Positions 37,419 through 45,800 of a stretch of 64,000 nucleotides of DNA are shown in pieces. A program made the position numbers and the translations under genes. Location of the stretch: contig NC_092496.1 in assembly GCF_047495875.1 (NCBI RefSeq), positions 527,501-591,500 of the forward strand, in the 5' to 3' direction. This DNA is from Pithys albifrons albifrons. Its lineage: Eukaryota > Chordata > Aves > Passeriformes > Thamnophilidae. Within the stretch, counting starts at the first letter, position 1. Each line of letters begins with the position of its first letter. The notes below the pieces were generated by a model, which was not told the DNA's origin, searched no databases, and saw only the letters and a list, made by a program, of their open reading frames with translations.

Positions 37419-38978
37419 ATGTTTAGGGTCAGAACTGGGCTTTCTAAGGAGACTTGCTGGAGGCCTGCCCTGGGAGCGGATTATGTTGAGTGGCACGGGA
37501 AGTGGGAAGATATGGGCCAGTATTTGGAGACCTTCTCTCCTCAAATGGTCTGGAAATTCACCCCAGAACAACTGCAGGACCCTGCCAAAATGCTAAGCTA
37601 TGTGAAAGGAAGATGCTCTGGTAGTCCCAGAGATGTGCAGCTCACAGCAACCTGCTGGGCCCTGGCCACTGCCTACCGCACACTGCTTGGTGTGGTACAG
37701 CATCATCAGGAGGAGGAGAAAAGGAGCAAATCCACAGGCACCATGTCCACCCAAACCACGGCTGAGCCAGAGAGGAAGAGAGACACATCAACCAGCACCA
37801 TGCCCACACAAACCACAGCTGAGCCAGAGAGAAAGGGAAACAAATCAACCAGCACCATGTCCACACAAACCATGGAGGAGCCAGAAGGACAACAGAAACC
37901 GATAGCAGTTGCCCCTGTCCAGAAAAGAAAATCAAAGACCAAATCACTTCGTATAGCGCATGACGAGGAAGAGTCAGGACCTTCATCTCAAGCAGAAGAA
38001 ATGGAGCCAGAAATAATCACCCGGTCCCTATCCCTGGGAGAGCTGCGTGAGCTCTGGAGAGAGTTCACGCGACAGGCAAATGAGTCCATCTTGACCTGGC
38101 TACTTCGAATCTGGGATGCTGCAGCCAATGATACAATTCTAGATGGGAGTGAGGCAAGGCAGCTGGGATCCCTTTCTCGAGATGTTGTCATTGATCAGGG
38201 CATTGGAAAGAGACAGGAAACTCTCAGCCTCTGGCGGCGACTGTTGTCAAGCGTGAGGGAGAGATATCTTTGTAAGGAGGACCTCCACGTACAGCAAGGA
38301 CAATGGAAGACGATGGAACAAGGTATCCGGTGCTTAAGGGAATTAGCCGTACTGGAGATAATCTTTTCAGAGGATGAGAGATTCCCTAAAAGTCCAGATG
38401 GTGTCCAGTGCACATCCCAGATGTGGTTAAAATTTGCACGACTTGGGCCAGAAATGTATTCTCGCTACCTTGCAACATTGCAGTGGAGAGAGGGAGAAGA
38501 CAAGGTGGGTGCACTGGTCAGCAAACTCAGGATTTATGAAGACACTGTCACTGCTCCATTACGAGCCCACGTCTCAGCTGTGGAAACAAAACTGGCTGAA
38601 CTGGAAGAGAAGATTAAGGAAGGACTCTTCCATATCTCTCCAGAACAAACGAGAGTCTCTGCCATCAGAAGCAGGCGTCTTCCAGCTAAGGAGAAAGGGT
38701 ACACTCCACGCGGCAATCTGTGGTTTTACCTCCATGAGCATGGAGAAGATACGAGGAAGTGGGATGGGAAACCCACCTCTTCCTTAGCAGCTCGGGTACG
38801 TGAATTGCAAAGAGGCACAACTAACACAGGGAATTCTTCAAGGTTGAAGGCTGCTCCGGTCTCCCGTGGGCAAGGCTCCAGACAGTATAGGAATGATGAT
38901 GTTATGCCCGATCCTCTTGAAGGAACCTCCCGGTCATATTCACAGGGAGAGCGCAGTGAATACCATGACCAGAACTAG
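37419..38978 (+). CDS. gag: Gag polyprotein (ERV-1), from internal ATG
   Basis: An open frame of 519 codons from ATG 37419 (acc before it) to TAG 38976-38978. It is identified as Gag by its position before protease and pol. Features in order: an N-terminal domain; a Ser/Thr/Pro/Gln-rich tandem repeat at about residues 105-161 (three 19-residue units); a basic patch (KRKSKTK); a mainly helical capsid-like core around residues 200-400; a predicted coiled-coil-like Glu/Lys stretch (near ELEEKIKEG); and a basic, Arg/Gly-rich tail. No CCHC zinc knuckle is present, as in spumaviruses. The terminator is an amber codon followed by GGGGG and a hairpin, and protease lies in the same frame beyond it. 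In ERV-2 the frame continues upstream into a hydrophobic extension, so this ATG may not be the native start. Confidence 0.85.
   Translation: MFRVRTGLSKETCWRPALGADYVEWHGKWEDMGQYLETFSPQMVWKFTPEQLQDPAKMLSYVKGRCSGSPRDVQLTATCWALATAYRTLLGVVQHHQEEEKRSKSTGTMSTQTTAEPERKRDTSTSTMPTQTTAEPERKGNKSTSTMSTQTMEEPEGQQKPIAVAPVQKRKSKTKSLRIAHDEEESGPSSQAEEMEPEIITRSLSLGELRELWREFTRQANESILTWLLRIWDAAANDTILDGSEARQLGSLSRDVVIDQGIGKRQETLSLWRRLLSSVRERYLCKEDLHVQQGQWKTMEQGIRCLRELAVLEIIFSEDERFPKSPDGVQCTSQMWLKFARLGPEMYSRYLATLQWREGEDKVGALVSKLRIYEDTVTAPLRAHVSAVETKLAELEEKIKEGLFHISPEQTRVSAIRSRRLPAKEKGYTPRGNLWFYLHEHGEDTRKWDGKPTSSLAARVRELQRGTTNTGNSSRLKAAPVSRGQGSRQYRNDDVMPDPLEGTSRSYSQGERSEYHDQN
37731..37901 (+). repeat. 57-bp coding minisatellite in gag, 3 units
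   Basis: Three in-frame 57-bp units (37731-37787, 37788-37844, 37845-37901) encode 19-residue repeats of the form STxTMxTQTxxEPERKxxx. The third unit is degenerate at its end. The ERV-2 allele has five units. Confidence 0.9.
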
Positions 38979-39006
38979 GGGGGCCCTGCCTCTAGCCAGG
39001 TAGAGG
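38976..39006 (+). promoter_or_regulatory. Candidate gag-pro UAG readthrough signal (ERV-1)
   Basis: The gag stop TAG (38976-38978) is followed by five G and a 10-nt spacer, then a perfect 6-bp stem: cctcta at 38989-38994, loop gccagg, tagagg at 39001-39006. The frame stays open from the TAG through the protease. In-frame UAG followed by G residues and a downstream RNA structure is the gammaretroviral (MLV) type of gag-pol expression. Readthrough itself is inferred. Confidence 0.6.
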
Positions 39007-39571
39007 AGAGGGACAATCGGGTTTATTGGACTGTGTGGATTCGGTGGCCTGGCTCATCAGACCCACAGAAATACAAAGCTTTAGTGGACACTGGTGCACA
39101 ATGCACGTTGATGCCATCAGGATACGTTGGGGCAGAATCCATCTCTATTTCTGGGGTGACAGGGGGATCCCAACAGCTGACTGTACTGGAAGCTGAAGTC
39201 AGCTTGACTGGGAAGGAATGGCATAGACACCCCATTGTGACTGGTCCAGAAGCCCCATGTATCCTTGGCATAGACTACCTGAGGAATGGATATTTCAAAG
39301 ACCCAAAGGGACTGCGTTGGGCTTTTGGCATAGCTGCTGTGGAGACAGAGGAAATCAGACAGCTGAGCACCTTGCCTGGCCTCTCAGAGGACCCTTCTGC
39401 AGTGGGACTGCTGAAAGTTGAAGAACAATTGGTACCGCTGGCCACAGCCACAGTGCACCGTCGGCAATACCGCACTGACCGAGACTCTGTGACCCCCATA
39501 CACAAGATGATTCGTGAGCTGGAGAGCCAAGGGGTGGTCAGCAAGACTCACTCACCCTTTAATAGCCCCAA
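38979..39571 (+). CDS. pro: Aspartic protease and N-terminus of RT (ERV-1)
   Basis: This reading frame is continuous with gag across the UAG. The retroviral aspartic protease is shown by the active site LVDTGAQ (Asp codon at 39087-39089) and by the second conserved block ILGID about 60 residues later. Retroviral proteases act as homodimers that cleave Gag and Gag-Pol during maturation. After the protease the frame runs into the first conserved part of RT (PIHKMIREL, then SPFNSP). At 39566-39572 the RT homology moves to the -1 frame. There is no ATG needed before the domain; expression is expected as a Gag-Pro fusion. In this frame the open reading continues to 39866 but is no longer RT-like. 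Confidence 0.85.
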
Positions 39572-42172
39572 TGGCCAGTACGAAAGTCCAGTGGAGAGTG
39601 GAGGCCGACGGTGGATTACCGTGGTCTCAATGAGGTCACACCCCCCCCGAGTGCCGCTGTGCCGGACATGCTGGAGCTTCAGTATGAGCTGGAGTCCAAG
39701 GCAGCCAAGTGGGATGCCACCATCGACATTGCCAATGCCTTTTTCTCCATTCCGTTGGCAGCAGAGTGCAGGCCGCAGTTCGCTTTCACCTGGAAGGGGG
39801 TGCAGTACACCTGGAATCGACTGCCCCAGGGGTGGAAACACAGTTCCACCATTTGCCATGGACTGATCCAGACTGCATTGGAAAAGGGTGAGGCTCCAGA
39901 ACACCTACAGTACATCGATGACATCATTGTATGGGGGAACACAGCAGGGGAGGTTTTTGAGAAAGGAAAGAAGATAATCCAGATTCTCCTAAGAGCTGGC
40001 TTTGCCATTAAACGAAGAAAGGTCAAGGGACCTGCTCAGGAAATTCAGTTCCTAGGAGTGAAGTGGCAAGACGGGTGTTGTCAGATTCCAACAGAGGTGA
40101 TCAACAAAATAGCAGCTATGTCCCCACCGACCAGCAAGAAGGAAACTCAGGCTTTCCTAGGTGCCGTGGGCTTTTGGAGGATGCATATCCCTGAGTACAG
40201 TCAGATTGTAAGCCCTCTCTACCTTGTGACACGGAAGAAAAATGATTTCCAGTGGGGCCCTGAACAACAACAAGCCTTTGAGCAGATTAAACAGGAGATT
40301 ACCCATGCAGTAGCCCTTGGGCCAGTCAGGACAGGACAGGATGTGAAGAATGTGCTCTACACTGCAGCCGGGGAGAATGGCCCATCCTGGAGCCTCTGGC
40401 AGAAAGTACCTGAGGAGACTCGAGGACGACCGCTGGGATTCTGGAGTCGGGGATACAAAGGATCTGAGGCCAGCTACACCCCCACTGAGAAAGAGATCCT
40501 GGCAGCGTATGAAGGAGTTCGAGCTGCCTCAGAAGTGATTGGCACTGAGGCACAGCTCATCCTGGCACCCCGACTACCAGTGTTGGGCTGGATGTTCAAA
40601 GGAAAAGCTCCTTCTACCCATCACGCCACTGATGCCACATGGAGTAAGTGGATCGCTCTGATCACACAGCGAACCCGGATAGGGAATCCTAATCGCCCTG
40701 GGATTTTGGAAATCATCACCAACTGGCCGGAAGGTGAGAGTTTCGGATTGTCCTCTGAAGAAGAAGAGGAGCAGGTGACACGAGCTGAGGAGGCCCCACC
40801 ATATAACCAGCTACCAGAAGAGGAGAAGCGATATGCTCTCTTCACAGATGGCTCTTGCCGCATTGTAGGGACAAGCCGGAAATGGAAAGCAGCTGTATGG
40901 AGTCCTACACGTCGAGTTGCAGAAGCGACTGAAGGACAAGGTGGATCAAGTCAGGTTGCAGAGCTGAAAGCTGTTCAGCTGGCTTTGGATATCGCTGAAC
41001 GAGAGAAGTGGCCAAGACTCTACCTTTACACTGACTCGTGGATGGTGGCCAATGCTCTGTGGGGATGGCTGGAGCGTTGGAGAAAGGCCGGCTGGCAGCG
41101 CAAAGGGAAACCCATCTGGGCGGCTGAGATGTGGCAGGACATCGCTGCCCGGGTAGAGAAGCTGAGTGTGAAGGTCCGTCACGTAGATGCTCATGTACCC
41201 AAGAGCCGGGCTAATGAGGAGCATCGTAACAACGAGCAGGTGGATCGAGCTGCCAGGATCGAAGTTTCTCAGGTAGATCTGGATTGGCAGCATAAAGGTG
41301 AATTGTTTCTAGCCCGATGGGCCCATGATGCCTCTGGTCATCAGGGCAGAGATGCGACATACAGATGGGCTCGTGACCGAGGGGTGGATCTAACCATGGA
41401 CAGTGTCTCACAGGTTATCCATGACTGTGACACATGTGCTGCCATCAAGCAGGCCAAGCGGGTGAAGCCTCTATGGTATGGTGGACGGTGGTCAAAATAC
41501 AGGTATGGGGAAGCCTGGCAAGTTGACTACATCACACTTCCCCAAACACGCCAAGGCAAGCGCTATGTGCTGACCATGGTAGAGGCAACCACTGGATGGC
41601 TGGAGACATACCCCGTATCTCACGCCACTGCCCGGAATACCATCCTGGGCCTTGAGAAACAAGTCCTGTGGAGACACGGCACCCCAGAGAGAATAGAGTC
41701 TGACAACGGCACCCACTTCAAGAACAGCCTCATAGACACCTGGGCCAGAGAGCACGGCATTGAGTGGGTGTATCATATCCCCTACCATGCTCCAGCTGCC
41801 GGGAAAGTTGAGCGATGTAATGGACTGCTGAAAACAACCTTGAAGGCGTTGGGTGGGGGAACTTTCAAACACTGGGAGCTGCATTTGGCAAAGGCCACCT
41901 GGTTGGTCAACACCCGGGGCTCCATCAATCGAGCTGGCCCTGCCCAATCAGAACTCTTGAATACTGTAGATGGAGATAAAGTCCCTGTGGTCCATATGAG
42001 AGGTATGTTAGGAAAGACTGTTTGGGTGAGTCCCACCTCAAACAAAGGCAAACCCATCCGAGGGATTGTCTTTGCTCAAGGACCTGGTTGCACTTGGTGG
42101 GTAATGCAAAAAGATGGAGAAACACGTTGTGTACCACAAGGGGACCTAATTTTGAGCGAGAAGAGTTTGTAA
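39569..42172 (+). CDS. pol: Pol: reverse transcriptase, RNase H, integrase (ERV-1)
   Basis: Uninterrupted pol frame to the stop at 42170-42172. Residues below are counted from the GTG at 39611. RT: DYRGLN, IDIANAFFSIPL, LPQGW and catalytic YIDD (residues 101-104). RNase H: Asp in FTDGS (413), Glu in AELKA, Asp in YTDSW (475), then HVDAH. Integrase: zinc site H-x4-H (from 572) with C-x2-C, catalytic Asp in VDY (639), Asp in SDNG (698) and Glu in VERC (734), giving the D,D(35)E spacing. A C-terminal domain follows, ending in a PQGDLIL block. No dUTPase or env follows; the 3' LTR begins 91 bp after the stop. The N-terminus of RT lies in the pro frame, so Pol needs a frame change that is the same in ERV-2. 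Class III (ERV-L-like) is my best assignment. Confidence 0.92.
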   Translation, partial: QWPVRKSSGEWRPTVDYRGLNEVTPPPSAAVPDMLELQYELESKAAKWDATIDIANAFFSIPLAAECRPQFAFTWKGVQYTWNRLPQGWKHSSTICHGLIQTALEKGEAPEHLQYIDDIIVWGNTAGEVFEKGKKIIQILLRAGFAIKRRKVKGPAQEIQFLGVKWQDGCCQIPTEVINKIAAMSPPTSKKETQAFLGAVGFWRMHIPEYSQIVSPLYLVTRKKNDFQWGPEQQQAFEQIKQEITHAVALGPVRTGQDVKNVLYTAAGENGPSWSLWQKVPEETRGRPLGFWSRGYKGSEASYTPTEKEILAAYEGVRAASEVIGTEAQLILAPRLPVLGWMFKGKAPSTHHATDATWSKWIALITQRTRIGNPNRPGILEIITNWPEGESFGLSSEEEEEQVTRAEEAPPYNQLPEEEKRYALFTDGSCRIVGTSRKWKAAVWSPTRRVAEATEGQGGSSQVAELKAVQLALDIAEREKWPRLYLYTDSWMVANALWGWLERWRKAGWQRKGKPIWAAEMWQDIAARVEKLSVKVRHVDAHVPKSRANEEHRNNEQVDRAARIEVSQVDLDWQHKGELFLARWAHDASGHQGRDATYRWARDRGVDLTMDSVSQVIHDCDTCAAIKQAKRVKPLWYGGRWSKYRYGEAWQVDYITLPQTRQGKRYVLTMVEATTGWLETYPVSHATARNTILGLEKQVLWRHGTPERIESDNGTHFKNSLIDTWAREHGIEWVYHIPYHAPAAGKVERCNGLLKTTLKALGGGTFKHWELHLAKATWLVNTRGSINRAGPAQSELLNTVDGDKVPVVHMRGMLGKTVWVSPTSNKGKPIRGIVFAQGPGCTWWVMQKDGETRCVPQGDLILSEKSL

Positions 42173-42263
42173 TGTTTCATCGTATATATGTGTATATATA
42201 TGTATAGGTAAAAAGGGGATTAATTTGGGAATGACTAGATGGAGTAGAATAAGGGGTGGATAA
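42173..42263 (+). other. ERV-1 3' untranslated region with polypurine tract
   Basis: Between the pol stop and the 3' LTR lie a TA-rich simple stretch (about 42183-42206), a purine run aaaaaggggat, and aaggggtggataa (42251-42263) directly before the LTR TG. The last is the likely polypurine tract that primes plus-strand DNA. No env coding is present. Confidence 0.75.
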
Positions 42264-42523
42264 TGTCCTAGTTCAACAGGAGGGACCAGCTAACCCTGTG
42301 TGTGGGTGATCAAAGCTTTGTATTCTACCCCCTCTATTCATTCCCCAAGGTCAATGGGCCATTAGCAGCAGCTGCCCAGGGAGCCATGATCACTTCACAC
42401 CCAGCCTGAGGGGGACGGAGCTGCTAATGGGCCATCAACAGCTCAACACCGCCTGGCTCCCAGAGTTAATCACCCATTGTGTGAGTCCCCGCCCAGGGGG
42501 AGGGACTGAGGGCTCCCTGAGGG

Positions 42524-42530
42524 TACATAA
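42524..42530 (+). promoter_or_regulatory. LTR TATA-like box (ERV-1)
   Basis: tacataa preceded by ccccgcccagggggaggg-like GC-rich sequence, about 260 bp into the LTR. The same box sits at the matching place in both ERV-2 LTRs. Confidence 0.6.
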
Positions 42531-42812
42531 GTGGTGGGTAAGAAGACCTCGGGAACCTCTCGTCGGATCCAGAGCAGCAGCAGGACCTTGACAGGAGGAG
42601 ATCCCCGCTCTCGCCCAGACCACAGCCCTCGCCTGCACCAACAGGTTTTTCTTTTCCTTTTGCTCTGAACTTGGGGGAACCACTGGGGTCTCAGCACATG
42701 GGCAAACAAACCCCCTTGGGTTTGTGCCCCAGGACACTGGGTTATACTGCTGGGGTTTTGTGAGTTGAAAGCAATTTCCCTTGTGTGTCAGTGTTGTTAT
42801 TGTAATATTATT

Positions 42813-42818
42813 ATTAAA
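42813..42818 (+). promoter_or_regulatory. LTR polyadenylation signal ATTAAA (ERV-1)
   Basis: attaaa within a TA-rich tract about 75 bp before the LTR end. ATTAAA is the commonest variant of AATAAA, and no AATAAA is present in the LTR. Confidence 0.55.
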
Positions 42819-42890
42819 TTTTAGGTCTGACTTATAATCTCTCTCGTGGTGAGTTCACTTCCCCTGCTGGTTCACCTTTAAACCAGACCA

Positions 42891-45800
42891 CCATGACAGA
42901 AAGCCATTGTGCTTTTTGTAAAGGTAATGGGGCCCCATCATTGGCACCTGAGAGCCCAAGACTGCCATCTTTTCCCTGGATGCAAAGCTCGATGGTGCGT
43001 TCCACTTGCGGGTCCAGGAAAGTGCCGATTCTCAGACCAGAATTCCAAACCGATGAAGATTCCTCCCTGGGAAAAGGTGCCAGGACAGAAAGCCATTGTG
43101 CCTTTTGTAGGGGTAATGGGGCCCCATCATTGGCACCTGAGAGCCCAAGGCTGCCCCCTTTTCCCTGGGCGCAAAGCTCGACGGTGTGTACCTTGTGCGG
43201 GTTTGGGGCAGTGCCCTTTTTGAACCCAGATTTCCAGACGGACAAAGATTCCTCCCTGGGAAAAGGTGCCAGGACAGAAAGCAAGTGTTATTTTTCTAGT
43301 GTTATTGGGGCCCCATCATTGTCACCTGAGAGCCCAAGGCTGCCACCTTTTCCCTGGGCGCAAATGTCGACGGCGCGTGCCACTTGCGGGTCCGGGGAAG
43401 TGCCATTTTTCAGCCCAGAATTCCAGACGGACGAAGACACCTCCCAGGGAAAAGGTGCCAGGTCAGAAATCAAATTGTCCTTTTCTAGGGTTAATGGTGC
43501 CCCATCATTGGCACCTCAGACTTCAAGGCTGCCACCTTTTCCGTGGGCGCAAACATCAACAGCGCGTACCACTTTCTTGTCTGGGAAAGTGCCGTTTTTC
43601 AGCCCTCAATTCCAGACGGATGAAGACTCCTCACAGGGAAGAGGCTCCCAGGACAGAAAGCGATTGTTCCATTTCTAGGGTTAATCGGGCTCCATCATTG
43701 GCACCTGAGAGCCCAAGGTTGCCTCCTATACCCTGGGCGCAAAGCTCGACCATGCATGCTACGTGAGGGTCCGGGAAATTGCCGTTTCTCATTCCAGAAT
43801 TCCAGACCGATGAAGATTCCTCCCTGGGAAAAGGTGTCAGGACAGAAAGCGATTGTGCCTTTTCTAGGGTTAATGGGGCTCCATCATTGACACCTGAGAG
43901 CCGAAGGCTGCAACCTTTTCCCTGGGCGCAAATGTCGACGGCGCGTGCCACTTGCAAGTCCAGGAGTGTGCCGTTTCTCATCCCAGAATTCCAGGCCAGC
44001 GAAGATTTCTCCCTGGGAAAAGGTGCCAGGACAGAAAGCAATTGTGCCTTTTCTAGGGTTAATGGGGCCTCAAATTGGACACCTGAGAGCCCAAGGCTGC
44101 CACCTTTTCCCTGGGCGCAAAGCTCAATGGAGCGTTCCACGTGCGACTCCTGGAAAGTGCCATTTTTCAGCCCAAAATTCCAGACCTATGAAGACTCCTC
44201 AGAGGGAAATGGTACCAGGAGACAAAGCCATTGTGTATTTTGTAATGCTAATTGGGCCCCATCATTGGCACCTGAGAGCCCAAGGCTGCCACCTTTTCCC
44301 TGGGCGCAAAGCTCGACGGTGCGTGCCGCATGAGGGTAAGGGAAAGAGCCGTTTTCAGCTCAGAATTCCAGACGGAAGTCGATTCCTCTCTGGGTAAAGG
44401 TGTCAGGACAGAAAGCCATTGTGTCTTTTGTAAAGGTAATGGGGCCCCATCATTGGCACCTGAGAGCCCAAGACTGCCACCTTTTCCCTGGACGCAAAGC
44501 TCGATGGTGCGTTCCACTTGCGGGTCCAGGAAAGTGCCGATTCTCAGACCAGAATTCCAAACCGATGAAGATTCCTCCCTGGAAAAAGGTGCCAGGACAG
44601 AAAGCCATTGTGCCTTTTCTAGGGGTAATGGGGCACCATCATTGGCACCTGAGAGCCCAAGGCTGACCCCTTTTCCCTGGGCGCAAAGCTCGACGGTGTG
44701 TACCTTGTGCGGGTTTGGGGCAGTGCCAATTTTGAACCCAGATTTCCAGACGGACGAAGATTCCTCCCTGGGAAAAGGTGCCAGGACAGAAAACTAGCGT
44801 TATTTTTCTAGTGTTAACGGGGCCCCATCATTGGCACCTGAGAGCCCAAGGCTGCCACCTTTTGCCTGGGCGCAAATGTCGACGGCGCGTGCCACTTGCG
44901 GGTTTGGGGAAGTGCCATTTTTCAGCCCAGAATTCCAGACGGACGAAGACACCTCCCAGGGAAAAGGTGCCAGGTCAGAAATCGAATTGTCCTTTTCTAG
45001 GGTCAACGGTGCCTCATCATTGGCACCTGAGACTTCAAGGCTGCCACCTTTTCCGTGGGCGCAAACATCAACGGCACGTACCACTTTCTTGTCTGGGAAA
45101 GTGCCGTTTTTCAGCCCTCAATTCCAGACGGATGAAGACTCCTCACAGGGAAGAGGCTCCCAGGACAGAAAGCAATTGTTCCATTTCTAGGGTTAATCGG
45201 GCCCCATCATTGGCACCTGAGAGCCCAAGGTTGCCTCCTATACCCTGGGCGCAAAGCTCGACCATGCGTGCTACGTGAGGGTCTGGGAAATTGCCGTTTC
45301 TCATTCCAGAATTCCAGACCGATGAAGATTCCTCCCTGGGAAAAGGTGCCAGGACAGGAATGGATTTCTCCTTTTCTAGGAGTAATGGGGACCCATCATT
45401 GGCACCTGAGAGCCGAAGGCTGCAACCTTTTCCCTAAGCGCAAAGCTCAACGGTGCGTGCCACTTGCGGGTCCAGGAATGTGCTGTTTCTCATCCCAGAA
45501 TTCGAGGCCGATGAAGATTTCTCACAGGGATAATGAGCCAGGACAGAAAGCAATTGTGCCTTTTCTAGGGTTAATGGGGCCCCAAAAATGAAACCTGAGA
45601 GCCCAGGGCTGCCACCTTTTCCCTGGGCGCAAAGCTCGATGGAGCGTTCCACGTGCGTGTCCGGGAAAGTGCCATTTTCAGCCCAGAATTCCAGACCTAT
45701 GAAGATTCCTCAGAGGGAAAAGGTACCAGGAGAAAAAGCCATTGTGTATTTTGTAATGCTAATTGGGCCCCATCATTGGCACCTGAGAGCCCAAAGCTGC

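Larger units (their letters stand above)
37178..42890 (+). mobile_element. ERV-1: 5'-truncated class III env-less provirus
   Basis: Endogenous retrovirus in plus orientation with remnant leader, gag, pro, pol and a 3' LTR. The 5' LTR, primer-binding site and about 190 bp of gag leader are missing, judged against ERV-2. The virus begins inside the sequence corresponding to about 55616 of ERV-2 and joins satellite in orientation A at a 4-bp shared tttc. On the right the LTR abuts satellite in orientation B. Its pol differs from that of ERV-2 by roughly ten residues. RT and RNase H style, YIDD, lack of env and lack of Cys-His boxes fit an ERV-L/spuma-like class III element. Without a 5' LTR it is unlikely to be transcribed from its own promoter. 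Confidence 0.93.
42264..42890 (+). repeat. ERV-1 3' LTR
   Basis: 627 bp beginning TGTCCTAG and ending ACCA, homologous end to end with the 628-bp LTRs of ERV-2. It contains GC-rich promoter sequence, a TACATAA box and an ATTAAA polyadenylation signal. It reads out into the orientation-B satellite on its right. The following bases ccatg (42891-42895) would be the target-site copy, but the matching copy at the 5' end is lost. Confidence 0.9.

Noticed and set aside
37706..37986. Antisense open frames over gag (Trp/Cys-rich)
   Set aside because: They are complements of the gag tandem repeat and arise from its periodic codon use.
39611..39613. Start codon of pol at this position
   Set aside because: The codon is GTG (valine of the VDYRG motif) and RT homology extends upstream of it; it is an internal residue.
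39033..39866. The whole 277-codon pro frame as protease
   Set aside because: After about 39571 RT homology is in another frame; the remaining residues of this frame are a shadow of RT.
42173..42263. An env gene downstream of pol
   Set aside because: Only 91-95 bp separate the pol stop from the 3' LTR in both copies, with no coding signature.
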